Shown here: positions 18,069 through 26,433 of the stretch, piece after piece
Layout: each line of letters opens with the position of its first letter
Position numbering within the stretch: the first letter of the stretch is position 1
Assembly (NCBI GenBank): GCA_002794705.1
Contig: PGTK01000001.1
Coordinates: forward strand, 1 to 64,000
Direction: 5' to 3'
Origin: Candidatus Thermofonsia Clade 1 bacterium
GTDB lineage: Bacteria; Chloroflexota; Anaerolineae; Aggregatilineales; UBA2796
DNA: 64,000 bases
Position numbers and translations under genes: made by a program
The notes under the pieces: model-generated
What the model was told of the DNA's origin: nothing
The model's database searches: none
The model's input: the letters and a program-made list of their open reading frames with translations, nothing else

Positions 18069-19280
18069 ATGCATCTTGAAACATTGCCAACTGATCTGCC
18101 GCCCTTGCGCAGCTTTCGCTTGGGCGCGCTTGATGCGGGACTCTACGCGCATTTCGGCAAGCCGACGCGCCCCGACCTCACGCTGATCGCAAGCGAGGCG
18201 GATTGCGCCGCGGCTGCTGTCTTTACGACGAATTTGGTCAAGGCGGCGCCTGTGCTGCTCGATCAGGCGCACCTTGCTGCTGAGCCGAGTGCCATTCGCG
18301 CCGTGCTGATCAACACTGCCTCTGCTAATGCTTGCACGGGCGAGCGCGGTCTGGCGAATGCCGCCCAGTGTGCTGCGTGGACGGCTGAGGCGCTCGGTTG
18401 CCGTAAAGAGCAAGTCTTGGTGATGTCCACAGGCGTGATCGGCACACATTTGCCGATGTCGCGTATGCAGGCGGGCATTCAGCAGCTGGCTGAGCAGCTC
18501 AGCGACGCACCTGAGGCATGGCAAGCGGCTGCACGCGCCATCATGACAACCGACACCAAGCCCAAACTCGCTTATGGGACGTTTGGCAGTGCAGCGTTGA
18601 TCGGGATTGCCAAAGGCGCGGGCATGATCGCGCCCAACATGGCGACTATGCTGAGTGTCATTGCCACAGACGCCTACATTGCGCCTGATCTGCTGCAAGC
18701 GATGTTGCGCCGCGCCGTCGATCGTTCGTTCAACTGCATTGTGGTAGATGGCGACATGAGTACGAACGATACTGTGCTGGTGATGGCGAACGGCGTGAGC
18801 GGCGTCACGGTAGATGAGCAGAACGGGGCGCGTTTTGAGGCAATGCTGACCGAACTATGCACACAGCTTGCGCAGGCAATTGTGCGCGATGGTGAGGGCG
18901 TCACTAAGTTTATCACACTGCACATTACGGGGGCGCGCAGCGTCGCTGAGGCGCGCCAAATCGGCAATGTGATAGCCACATCCGCCCTTGTGAAGACGGC
19001 ATTCTATGGCGGCGATCCGAACTGGGGCAGAATTCTAGCTGCAGCAGGTCGGGCGGGCGTGCCGCTCGATCCCGCACGCCTTTCGCTCTGGTATAACGAC
19101 TTTCAGCTGGTGGCAGACGGCGCACCACTCAATTATGATGAAGCACGCGCCAAGCTGCACGCCCAGCAGCGCGAATTGAGCGTACGGCTCGATCTTGGGC
19201 TTGGCGGCGCAGAAGCGACGCTCTGGACGTGCGATCTGAGCCATGACTACGTCAGCATCAACGGTCATTATCGCACTTGA
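18069..19280 (+). CDS. argJ: Bifunctional ornithine acetyltransferase/N-acetylglutamate synthase
   Basis: 403 residues. It recycles the acetyl group from N-acetylornithine to glutamate in arginine biosynthesis. The autocleavage site is in KGAGMIAPNMATMLSVIATD (Ala-Thr bond, near residue 192). The new N-terminal Thr is the nucleophile. Other marks are FTTNLVKAAPV, NTASANACTGERG, STGVIG, VDGDMSTNDTVLVMANG and YGGDPNWGRILAAAGRAGV. The ATG at 18069 with AGG just upstream is preferred over the GTG at 18063. Other arg genes are not in the window. Confidence 0.95.
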   Translation: MHLETLPTDLPPLRSFRLGALDAGLYAHFGKPTRPDLTLIASEADCAAAAVFTTNLVKAAPVLLDQAHLAAEPSAIRAVLINTASANACTGERGLANAAQCAAWTAEALGCRKEQVLVMSTGVIGTHLPMSRMQAGIQQLAEQLSDAPEAWQAAARAIMTTDTKPKLAYGTFGSAALIGIAKGAGMIAPNMATMLSVIATDAYIAPDLLQAMLRRAVDRSFNCIVVDGDMSTNDTVLVMANGVSGVTVDEQNGARFEAMLTELCTQLAQAIVRDGEGVTKFITLHITGARSVAEARQIGNVIATSALVKTAFYGGDPNWGRILAAAGRAGVPLDPARLSLWYNDFQLVADGAPLNYDEARAKLHAQQRELSVRLDLGLGGAEATLWTCDLSHDYVSINGHYRT

Positions 19281-19355
19281 GGCGCTCAGAATTTGCCACA
19301 AGTGCGTATATGCCACGAATATCTTGATTATCGCTTTTGAAAGAGAGTGTGGCAT

Positions 19356-20648
19356 ATGCGTAAGTGGCTTCATAAGCTGATAACCGCGCTTTTGGCGGCG
19401 CTGCTGCTGCCGCTGACTGTGAGCGCACAAGAGAAAGCAGGCAGCATGTTGGCAGTGATCGATCTTAGCGGCAACCTGATCATCTACGATGCTGACGGCA
19501 CCAATCCGTTCCCGCTCACAACCGATGCCGACGGACGCACAAAGGTCTATCAGATGCCGACGTGGTCTACAGATGGGCGTTTGGCGTTTTTTGGCGTGAG
19601 CGTGGAGCGCGCCGATCCGTACTCGCTGCGCATGTTCGTAGTTGAGGATGTCCAAGCAGGCGCGCCTTATCAGGTCGCCTATAGCTCACAGGAAGAGATA
19701 CTGACCTACGCCTATTGGGCGCCTGAGGATTGTCCAGCGGGCAATTGCCGCGATTTGGCGCTGCTCTACACGCCACCCGATCGCAACATGCTGGGCGTGC
19801 GCCTGATCCGAGATAGCGACGGGACGTTTGAAGTGATTGAGGTGGCGCGTGGCGCGCCGTTTTACTACAGCTTCGCGCCCGACGGCAAGCGGATGCTCTG
19901 GCATCGCTTCGGGCGGCGTCTGGAGCTGTACGACGTGGCGTCTAACCGCGTTGAGATGACGTTGCCCGATCTCTCAGGCAGCTTTCAAGCGCCGATGTGG
20001 TCGCCTGTGGCAGGCGATGAGCGCTTGCTGTTCGCAGTGCAGAGCGCTAGTGATCCTGAATTGAGCGATCTGGTGATCGCTGAGGGCGATGCACGTCTCA
20101 CCTTGCTGAGCGATCAAGCTGCACCACTGGCATTCGCTTGGAACGCCGACGGAACACAGGTAGCGGTCACCTCAGCTTTCGGCGCGCTGCAGGTGCTAGA
20201 CGCTCTCAGCGGCACAGTGGTTGCCAGCAGCCAAATTGGGCAGACCGTGGCACATTTCTGGTCGCCGCAGGGCGATAAGATCGCCTTTTTGAGTTTGCGC
20301 CGCCCTGCTGCCACGCGCTCAACCAGCTTCAGCGGTAATGGACATAGCGCGGACGATCTGCAGCAAGCAGAGCAACTCCAGCTGACATGGTACATCCTAG
20401 AGGTGGCGACGGGCGCTGAATATCCGCTCGATAGCTTCACGCCCACGCGAGAGATGATCTACTTCCTGAACTTTTTTGAGCAGTTTGCACGCAGCCATAG
20501 CTTTTGGTCGCCGGATGGGCGCTATCTTGCCTATGGGGCTTTGCTGGTTGAGCGTAGCACGGCCGAAGTACGCATAGTCGCAGCGGAGGAAAGCGGCGCA
20601 GTGCGGAAAGTTGGAGACGGCGTGATCGGCGTGTGGAGCTGGCGCTAA
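19356..20648 (+). CDS. Secreted TolB-like beta-propeller protein
   Basis: 430 residues with a classical signal peptide (MRKWLHKLITALLAALLLP, then LTVSAQEKA with AQ at the cleavage site). The mature protein has repeated blades of the TolB/PD40 type: MPTWSTDGRLAFFGV, YYSFAPDGKRMLWHRFG, APLAFAWNADGTQVAVT, VAHFWSPQGDKIAFLS and SHSFWSPDGRYLAYGALL. No catalytic residues are evident. The start at 19356 is 8 bp after GAGAG; a GTG at 19347 would add three residues. It is the last gene of the plus-strand run before a convergent receiver gene 19 bp away. Confidence 0.82.
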   Translation: MRKWLHKLITALLAALLLPLTVSAQEKAGSMLAVIDLSGNLIIYDADGTNPFPLTTDADGRTKVYQMPTWSTDGRLAFFGVSVERADPYSLRMFVVEDVQAGAPYQVAYSSQEEILTYAYWAPEDCPAGNCRDLALLYTPPDRNMLGVRLIRDSDGTFEVIEVARGAPFYYSFAPDGKRMLWHRFGRRLELYDVASNRVEMTLPDLSGSFQAPMWSPVAGDERLLFAVQSASDPELSDLVIAEGDARLTLLSDQAAPLAFAWNADGTQVAVTSAFGALQVLDALSGTVVASSQIGQTVAHFWSPQGDKIAFLSLRRPAATRSTSFSGNGHSADDLQQAEQLQLTWYILEVATGAEYPLDSFTPTREMIYFLNFFEQFARSHSFWSPDGRYLAYGALLVERSTAEVRIVAAEESGAVRKVGDGVIGVWSWR

Positions 20649-20667
20649 GTAGCCTTGCCCTGACCGT

Positions 20668-21096
20668 CTACATGTACTCCCAGACGCCTTCGCCGCTCAA
20701 AATGCGCCGAATCTGATCAGGGAAGCGGTCAGGGTCAATGGGCTTGCCCAGAAAGCCGTCAAAGCCGGCCGCACGCGCACGGCGCATCTGCTCTTCGCTA
20801 GCATCCGCCGTGATCGCCACGATCATCGTGTTGCGCAAGCGCGGACTGGCGCGCACCTTCTGCAGCGCCTGATAGCCGTCTTCATAAGGCAAGTGGATGT
20901 CCATCAGGATCAGGTCAACACGCGGCAATGTATCGGCGAATTGCGCCACTTGCCAGCCTGAGGTCTTCCACTCGCAGCGCTGGACGCCCATATGGGCAAG
21001 CAGACGCGCAATCAGCATGTAATTGCGCATGTTATCTTCAACCACAAGGACGTGCGCCTCAACTGGCTCAATGGGCGTGCGTTTGTTCTCAGCCAT
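20668..21096 (-). CDS. Stand-alone response-regulator receiver protein
   Basis: 142 residues, a single CheY-like domain. The acidic pair is in VLVVEDNMRN, the phospho-acceptor Asp in LILMDIHLP, the switch Thr in AITADA and the conserved Lys in FLGKPIDPDRFP. All are present, so it should be phosphorylatable. There is no output domain. GAGGAG lies 9 bp before the ATG at 21096; the in-frame ATG at 21132 would leave almost no leader after the TATAAT at 21147. The C-terminal KPID.D.FP.Q stretch closely matches the receiver of the kinase at 34803. Confidence 0.88.
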   Translation of the reverse strand: MAENKRTPIEPVEAHVLVVEDNMRNYMLIARLLAHMGVQRCEWKTSGWQVAQFADTLPRVDLILMDIHLPYEDGYQALQKVRASPRLRNTMIVAITADASEEQMRRARAAGFDGFLGKPIDPDRFPDQIRRILSGEGVWEYM

Positions 21097-21146
21097 GGCG
21101 ATTGTCTCCTCAGAGTGAGTGCGGCGTAACATACCTAGCGCTTACG

Positions 21147-21152
21147 ATTATA
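21147..21152 (-). promoter_or_regulatory. -10 element for the receiver gene
   Basis: Perfect TATAAT on the minus strand, about 50 bp upstream of the ATG at 21096. No good -35 was found. Confidence 0.45.
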
Positions 21153-21384
21153 CTCCAGCAGCAGCTAGAAGGTTAGGATGTTTCAACGTTCTCCAAAAAT
21201 TCAAACACAAATTTAGCAGGCTGACAATGGTTCAGCGCCGCCCTAGGGTGCCAAGATAACGCCAACTGGCGCTACCGCTGCATTTGAGAGAATTCTGTTA
21301 TATGTTTTTCTAGTAGAGATTTTATTTTCTATCGGAAAACCTATAAAATGGAATTGATAAAGCATTAAGATAGAGGGGGACATT

Positions 21385-21810
21385 ATGAGTTTGATCAGTC
21401 TAGTCTACGTCAGCTTTGCCACGCGCCCGATGAGCGAACGAGACCTGCGCGACCTGCTTGAGGAGTGCCGCACCAACAATGCGCGTCTCAATGTGACGGG
21501 CATGTTGCTCTATCGCAACGGTTTCTTCATTCAGGCGCTTGAGGGCGATGAGGAAGTAGTCGAGAGGCTCTTCGCTGAGATCGCCAAGGATCCGCGCCAT
21601 CACGATGTGTTGCAGGTCTACAAAGCGCCGATCCTTGTGCGTTCCTTCCCCAATTGGACAATGGGCTTCAATCATATTAGCGACCATCATCATCTTGAGA
21701 TGGAAGGCTACAGCGACTTTCTGGAAAATCCTAACGCGGCTTACTTCACCGATCACCCGTCACGCGCCCAGATGTTGCTAGAGAGCTTCCGCAGCGAGAC
21801 TTTCTTCTAA
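21385..21810 (+). CDS. BLUF-domain blue-light photoreceptor
   Basis: 141 residues, a short BLUF protein binding FAD. The key residues are visible: the photoactive Tyr in LISLVYVSFA (Tyr8), Asn in NNARLNVTGMLLY (about 30-42), the Gln in GFFIQALEGD (about 50) and the Trp/Met region NWTMGF (about 93-98). A C-terminal tail of about 40 residues (HHHLEMEGYSDFLENP onward) is typical of short PixD/BlrB-like proteins that signal through partners. AGGGGG lies 7 bp before the ATG, and an AT-rich leader with TATAAAAT at 21342-21349 could be its promoter. It is divergent from the receiver gene; partners are unknown. Confidence 0.92.
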   Translation: MSLISLVYVSFATRPMSERDLRDLLEECRTNNARLNVTGMLLYRNGFFIQALEGDEEVVERLFAEIAKDPRHHDVLQVYKAPILVRSFPNWTMGFNHISDHHHLEMEGYSDFLENPNAAYFTDHPSRAQMLLESFRSETFF

Positions 21811-21822
21811 TCACTTGTCGCG

Positions 21823-22605
21823 CTACTGTGCGGCGATGCACGTGCCAAGCGTCGAGTCGCCGCGCAATGCCGCTGCAATTTGACCCACCTCACCCGCGCC
21901 CAGAATCTGTACCTGTAAGCCTGCCACGCGCTCGGTCAGCGCTAACATCGCCTGCACTTTTGCCGCCATGCCGCCTGTGACATCGGCGCCGCTTGCGCCG
22001 CGCAGCGCTGCTGCAATCTGCGGAAAATTCTGCGGCGTGATGCGCGGAATGACTCGCCCGTCTAAGTCGCAGACGCCTTCTGTCTCGCCCAAGAGCAGGA
22101 TGCGCGTCGGCTGCAGACGCTCAGCAAGGTAGAAAAAGATTGTCTCTGTGGAGATGATCGTGCCGCCGCGCACCTCATCAAAAGCGACATCGCCATGCAC
22201 CAATGGCACGAGTCCGTGTGTGAGCGCACGGCTGATCAGCTCACTTTCCATACTGACTAGCTGTCCATTGCGGCAGCGCGCTGAGGCAGAGGGCTGAAAG
22301 CCGAGAATCGGCAAGCCTGCGGCACTGAGCGCCTCCAAGACTAAACTGTTCAGCCGCCGCGCCACCAGACTCACCTCGGCGAAGCCGCGCCACTCAGCCG
22401 CCGTGCGCACACCTTGCGCCGTGCCGTATTTTTGTGCCGTCACATGCCCAAATGAGCCGCTACCATGCCCGATTAAGAGCGGATGATCGGGCGTATAGAC
22501 TTGGGCGATCTCAGCGGCTGTGCGCGCCATGATCTCAGCTCGATACGCCTGTTCGCCGCGTTTATCCGTAATCAGAGAGCCGCCCAGCTTCAGAAAAGTG
22601 AGCAT
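21823..22605 (-). CDS. Isopentenyl phosphate kinase
   Basis: 260 residues, amino-acid-kinase fold. It phosphorylates isopentenyl phosphate to IPP. The N-terminal FLKLGGSLITDK carries the phosphate-binding Lys and glycines. GHGSGSFGHVTAQKYG (about 47-62) contains the catalytic His region specific to this family. VHGDVAFD and LLLGETEGVCD follow, and GADVTGGMAAKVQAML lies near the C-terminus. The ATG at 22605 has GGAGTGAGG upstream and begins 7 bp after the stop of the mevalonate kinase gene. The pair is known from Roseiflexus-type bacteria and archaea, where a phosphomevalonate decarboxylase provides the substrate; that enzyme is not in this window. Confidence 0.9.
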   Translation of the reverse strand: MLTFLKLGGSLITDKRGEQAYRAEIMARTAAEIAQVYTPDHPLLIGHGSGSFGHVTAQKYGTAQGVRTAAEWRGFAEVSLVARRLNSLVLEALSAAGLPILGFQPSASARCRNGQLVSMESELISRALTHGLVPLVHGDVAFDEVRGGTIISTETIFFYLAERLQPTRILLLGETEGVCDLDGRVIPRITPQNFPQIAAALRGASGADVTGGMAAKVQAMLALTERVAGLQVQILGAGEVGQIAAALRGDSTLGTCIAAQ

Positions 22606-22612
22606 TCCGGCC

Positions 22613-23548
22613 TCACTCCAAGCGCATGAGCCACGTCTGAACGGCGCCCGCCTCGCGCAGCGCTGATGCAACAGAGGGCGCGAGATCAGGCTCAGTCAGG
22701 GCGATTAAGCTGCCGCCGCGCCCGCCGCCGCTCAGCTTGGCACCGTAAGCGCCGCTACTCCGCGCCACAGCGCACAGATGGTCAAGTTGGGCTGATGAGA
22801 CGCTCAGGGCGCGCAGCAAGGCGTGATTTGCGTTCATCAGCTCGCCCAGTTCCTCGCAAGCGCCACCTGATTCGATCAGCGTCCGTGCTTTGCGCACCAG
22901 CGCGCCGATCTCAGCGATGATCGCGCCATAGTGCGCTTGATCGCGGTTATGGAGCCGTCTTACGTCGCCGACGGTCTCGCGTGTGGAGGCGCTCACGCCT
23001 GTATCTGCCACTAGGAAGGTCAAAGGCGCGCCGACGCGAAAGGTCAGAGGCGGCTTGCCGCGCACAAAATAGACGGGCTGATCATAGACGATCACAGTGT
23101 TATCAATACCGCTTGGCGTGCCATGATGCAGCTGTTCTACTTGGTAGACCAAGCTGTTGAGCGCCTCACCTGAGAGCGGTGTGCCAAGCGCAGCACTGAG
23201 CGCACGCATCAGCGCCGCACTAACTGCAGCCCCGCTCCCGAATCCGCCGCCAATAGGGATGTCTGAACGTAGCTCAAGCGTGAGATCGGGCGGCGGCTTG
23301 TCTAGCGCCCTTAGAACAAGCTGTGCTGCGTAGATCAGCGCGTTATCAGGTGTATCGTTGGCAAGCGAGACGTGCAGGGTCACGCCACTGGCGGCGCCAA
23401 TGATGCTCAGTCCGCTGCCGTGTGGCGCGGGCGTCGCGGTCACTTGTGCTTGCAAGGCTCTGAAAGGCGCTGCAATGGCAGGCTCACCATAGACGACTGC
23501 ATGTTCGCCAAAAAGGATGATCTTTGCGGGCGCGCTGTAGGTGTGCAT
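22613..23548 (-). CDS. mvk: Mevalonate kinase
   Basis: 311 residues, GHMP kinase family. It begins MHTYSAPAKIILFGEHAVVY, the family's substrate motif. The ATP loop reads SDIPIGGGFGSGAAVSAAL (about 95-113), a variant of the usual PxGxGLGSSAA. HGTPSGIDN (about 143-151) carries the catalytic Asp. KLSGGGRGGSLIAL (about 272-285) is the third GHMP motif. It converts mevalonate to 5-phosphomevalonate. It lies between the prenyltransferase gene (3-bp gap) and the isopentenyl phosphate kinase gene. Confidence 0.92.
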   Translation of the reverse strand: MHTYSAPAKIILFGEHAVVYGEPAIAAPFRALQAQVTATPAPHGSGLSIIGAASGVTLHVSLANDTPDNALIYAAQLVLRALDKPPPDLTLELRSDIPIGGGFGSGAAVSAALMRALSAALGTPLSGEALNSLVYQVEQLHHGTPSGIDNTVIVYDQPVYFVRGKPPLTFRVGAPLTFLVADTGVSASTRETVGDVRRLHNRDQAHYGAIIAEIGALVRKARTLIESGGACEELGELMNANHALLRALSVSSAQLDHLCAVARSSGAYGAKLSGGGRGGSLIALTEPDLAPSVASALREAGAVQTWLMRLE

Positions 23549-23551
23549 AGC

Positions 23552-24529
23552 TCACAAAATGCGATCCAGCCAAGGCGGCAAGTAGATCAACGCGCCGACT
23601 ACCAGCACAAACAAGATGACCGTGATCAGCAGTGGCTTATCTTTGAAAAGCAACTCATCAGGCGCGCTACCCTCCCCTCTTACATGGATCAAGTAGAGGT
23701 AGCGGAACATGCCATAAAGTGCGAATGGCACGCTCAGCAACATCAGACTGCCCGTCAAGTTCGTGCGCGCCTCAAAAGTGTAGAACGTATAGCTGATCAG
23801 CGTAGCGCTGGTCACCATGCGCAGCATGTCATCTAGCAGCGGCAAGTTGTAGTCTTTATAGGTGGCGCGCACATCCTGCGCTGCCTCCGCTAACATCAGC
23901 AGTTCTTGGCGGCGCTTGCCGACCGCTAAAAAGAGCGCCAAAGCGCCCACCACGACATACAGCCATGGCGAAAAGTTGGTGACGTTGATCACAACTACGC
24001 CGGCGATCAGGCGCATTATGAAGCCGCTTGCCACAGTGATCACGTCAATAATGACTACATTCTTCAAATAGAACGAGTAGGCGAGGTCTTTGGTGTAATA
24101 GGCGATCAGTACCAGGGCGAGTGGCACGCTCACGAACAGCGCGCCGATCAGCGTCACAATCGGCAGGCTGACTGCTGCAAAGATCGCAATGGGCATGGGC
24201 AACTGCCCGGAAGGAATAGCGCGATGCTTTTTCTTCGGATGCAGCCTATCGCGTTCAACATCCACAATATCATTGAGTATGTACACAGCGCTCGCCATCA
24301 GGCAGTAGAGCGCAAAGGCGATACAGACGTGCGTAAGAGCGTCTAGCTGCCCCAGTTGCCGATCAAAGAGGATCGGGATGAAAACAAAGAGGTTTTTCGT
24401 CCACTGCTTGGGGCGCATGGTGCGGATCAAGCCGCGCAACCAAGCAGGCAAAGTGCGCCATAGCGCCATAACGGGTGCCGGCGTGAAAATGGCAGGTTTT
24501 TCCAAGCGTGCCTCATCCTTGAACTGCAT
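23552..24529 (-). CDS. UbiA-family prenyltransferase, decaprenyl-phosphate phosphoribosyltransferase type
   Basis: 325 residues with about eight or nine membrane helices. MRPKQWTKNLFVFIPILF (about 38-55) and YILNDIVDVERDRLHPKKKH (about 83-102) are the first Asp-rich motif and its flanks. They match the subgroup typified by mycobacterial Rv3806c, which adds phosphoribose to polyprenyl phosphate, better than quinone or chlorophyll prenyltransferases. It is the first gene of the operon with mevalonate kinase and isopentenyl phosphate kinase, linking polyprenyl supply to its use in the envelope. Product assignment rests on motif similarity only. Confidence 0.8.
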   Translation of the reverse strand: MQFKDEARLEKPAIFTPAPVMALWRTLPAWLRGLIRTMRPKQWTKNLFVFIPILFDRQLGQLDALTHVCIAFALYCLMASAVYILNDIVDVERDRLHPKKKHRAIPSGQLPMPIAIFAAVSLPIVTLIGALFVSVPLALVLIAYYTKDLAYSFYLKNVVIIDVITVASGFIMRLIAGVVVINVTNFSPWLYVVVGALALFLAVGKRRQELLMLAEAAQDVRATYKDYNLPLLDDMLRMVTSATLISYTFYTFEARTNLTGSLMLLSVPFALYGMFRYLYLIHVRGEGSAPDELLFKDKPLLITVILFVLVVGALIYLPPWLDRIL

Positions 24530-24825
24530 TTCGCCTCTGAATTGTATAGCATTTTAGGCGTTGTACAACATATCAAAGCTGCAGCCACGCAAATTCAAGC
24601 CAGATTCCTGCCAAACGTGTTATACTAAGCGAGGTCAATTCCTGAGCCGTGCGCCCTAGTGATTGTAGGCTCGCGCAGCGTTAGCACAGCTACCACCTCC
24701 CAAGCTGATATTCTCAATAAAGTTCGGTAAGCCTGCTGATTAATCGAATGATACCTCTCTCACTTGCCAAGATGTCGTTACGAGACAAGCTGTAGCCGTT
24801 ACTTAAAAGACTTGCTGGAAATGAC
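24530..24825. other. Intergenic region, no gene seen
   Basis: About 300 bp between two divergent operons, more AT-rich than its surroundings. No reading frame with a ribosome binding site, no tRNA-like fold and no clear repeat was found. It may hold upstream control sites for the TerY-type operon, whose promoter follows. Confidence 0.5.
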
Positions 24826-24854
24826 TTGACAAATATCTGCCTATTAGCTACACT
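24826..24854 (+). promoter_or_regulatory. Strong sigma70-type promoter of the vWA/phosphatase/kinase operon
   Basis: Perfect TTGACA (24826-24831), a 17-bp spacer, then TACACT (24849-24854). The predicted start is near 24861, giving a leader of about 29 nt that contains ACGGAG before the ATG at 24890. Confidence 0.8.
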
Positions 24855-24889
24855 CACTAAAAGCCAAGAAATTAAACGGAGTGTGTAGT

Positions 24890-25576
24890 ATGTCACGTCC
24901 TGGTGGCGCGATTGCCAGCCGTCCGTTGCACTTTTTCTGGGTAGTTGATTGCTCAGGCTCAATGTCCGGCGATAAGATTCAAGCGCTCAACACTGCGGCA
25001 AAGGAGGCATTGCCTGAGATGCGCCGTGTTGCCGCAGAAAATCCGCATGCTTAGCTGTATGTGCATGTGTTGGCTTTCTCCAATGGCACGCGCTGGATCG
25101 CCACGAGAACGCCCGTGGAGCAGTTCAACTGGACGGATTTGAGCACTGATGGACAGACCGACATGGGCGCAGCCCTACGCGAAGTGGCAAAACAGCTGCG
25201 CATCCCGCCTATGGATGAGCGCGCTCTGCCGCCTGTGGTGATCTTGCTCTCAGATGGACAACCGACTGATGATTTCAAGGGCGGCTTAGCGGCATTTATG
25301 AACGAGTCGTGGGGTAAAAAAGCTATCCGCCTTGCCATTGCCATTGGGCGCGATTGTGATCGCAACGTGCTGCAAAAGTTCATTGGTCACAGCGAACTTA
25401 AGCCGCTTGAGGCAAATAACGCAGAAGACCTTGCCAAGTACATCCGTTGGGCATCTACAGTGGTGGTGCAAAATGCTAGTGCGCCGCCTAGCCAGATTGC
25501 AGGTGCTAGAGGCAACAGCTTGCAGGTCAATCTTGTCCAGAATGTGCCGCCTCAATCAGGGAATAGCGTATGGTAG
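24890..25576 (+). pseudogene. vWA-domain (TerY-like) gene with in-frame TAG
   Basis: One frame of 229 codons from the ATG at 24890 to TAG at 25574, interrupted by TAG at codon 55 (25052-25054) in the context ENPHA-stop-LYVHVLAFSNG. Before the stop it encodes FFWVVDCSGSMSGDKIQ, the MIDAS DxSxS motif. After it come the threonine of DGQTDMGAAL and VVILLSDGQPTDDF, the rest of the metal site. Related vWA proteins usually carry Gln or Glu at the stop position, so a single substitution explains it. Either the gene is inactivated, or read-through or a mis-sequenced base is involved. Translation from the internal ATG at 25061 would lack the DxSxS motif. It overlaps the phosphatase gene by 7 bp. Confidence 0.85.
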
Positions 25577-26427
25577 AGCGCCCTGCGCCTAAGCTCAATT
25601 GGGAAATCTATGCACAGAGTGTAACAGGCAGTCAGCATCGCAGAGAAGGGCGCATCTGTCAAGACAGTCAAAAGAGCGCTAGCTCAGAATACGGGTGTGT
25701 GGTTGCTGTAGCCGACGGGCATGGCAGCCAACACAGTCCAAATAGCGCAGAAGGCTCAAAAAAGGCTGTGGAGGCAGCTGTCAGCCAGCTGTTGTATTTT
25801 GTGCTGCGTGTGCAAGATCAGCCACTAGAGCGCGTGCAACGCTATGCCCGTGAGGAACTAGCGCGCCGCATCGTTCATAGCTGGATTAAAGACGTGCGCC
25901 AGCGCGCCAAACAGGCTCAGCAGGCTGAGTTACCGCTGCCGACCTTGCTGCGCGCCTACGGCAGTACGCTTTTAGCCGTGCTTGCCACCGAGCGCTACAT
26001 ACTCTACTTCCAGCTGGGCGATGGCGATATCTTGCGTGTGGAGGCTGATGGTAACGTCAGCCGCCCTGTTGTCAGAAATGCTGATCTGATCGCTGAAGAG
26101 ACACACTCACTGTGCATGGTGGATCAGCGCACACAGCAGCCTAACGCTTGGCTATACGCTTCTGTGCATCTGGAGTTACTGACCCAGCCACCTGCCTTGA
26201 TCATGCTCTCGACCGACGGCTACGCCAATTCGTTCAGGAGCGATGAAGACTTCCTGCAGGTTGGCTCAGATATATTGCACTTGATTCAGCGAGAGGGCTG
26301 GGAATACGTCAAAGAAAATTTGTCAAGCTGGCTAGAAGAGGCTACGCAACGCGGGAGCGGCGATGATATCGCGGTCGGCTTGATGTGGAACGCTGCCTCA
26401 ACGAGCATAGCTGAAACGGAAAGGTAG
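25570..26427 (+). CDS. PP2C-type Ser/Thr protein phosphatase
   Basis: 285 residues, PP2C fold of the stand-alone bacterial type. Metal-binding aspartates lie in CQDSQ (about 30-34), VVAVADGHGSQHS (about 44-56), LGDGDIL (about 151-157), STDGYANSF (about 216-224) and SGDDIAVGLMW (about 262-272). A charged helical insert of about 45 residues separates the second and third motifs. It is the middle gene of the vWA/phosphatase/kinase set, translationally coupled to the vWA frame (7-bp overlap) and 6 bp before the kinase. It probably reverses phosphorylation by that kinase. Confidence 0.9.
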   Translation: MVERPAPKLNWEIYAQSVTGSQHRREGRICQDSQKSASSEYGCVVAVADGHGSQHSPNSAEGSKKAVEAAVSQLLYFVLRVQDQPLERVQRYAREELARRIVHSWIKDVRQRAKQAQQAELPLPTLLRAYGSTLLAVLATERYILYFQLGDGDILRVEADGNVSRPVVRNADLIAEETHSLCMVDQRTQQPNAWLYASVHLELLTQPPALIMLSTDGYANSFRSDEDFLQVGSDILHLIQREGWEYVKENLSSWLEEATQRGSGDDIAVGLMWNAASTSIAETER

Positions 26428-26433
26428 ATAGAC

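Noticed and set aside
24541..24568. Promoter TTGTAC-16-TACAAT for the prenyltransferase operon on the minus strand
   Set aside because: Transcription would start about 5 bp before the ATG at 24529 and exclude its AGAGG ribosome binding site, so the match is probably chance.
25061..25576. Genuine start of the vWA gene at the internal ATG 25061
   Set aside because: It would omit the DCSGS metal-binding motif, and the preceding codons from 24890 with promoter and ribosome binding site clearly encode the domain start.
12227..25576. Stop-codon reassignment as the genetic code of this organism
   Set aside because: Most genes in the window end in TAA, TAG or TGA exactly where their families end, and no suppressor tRNA is visible here.
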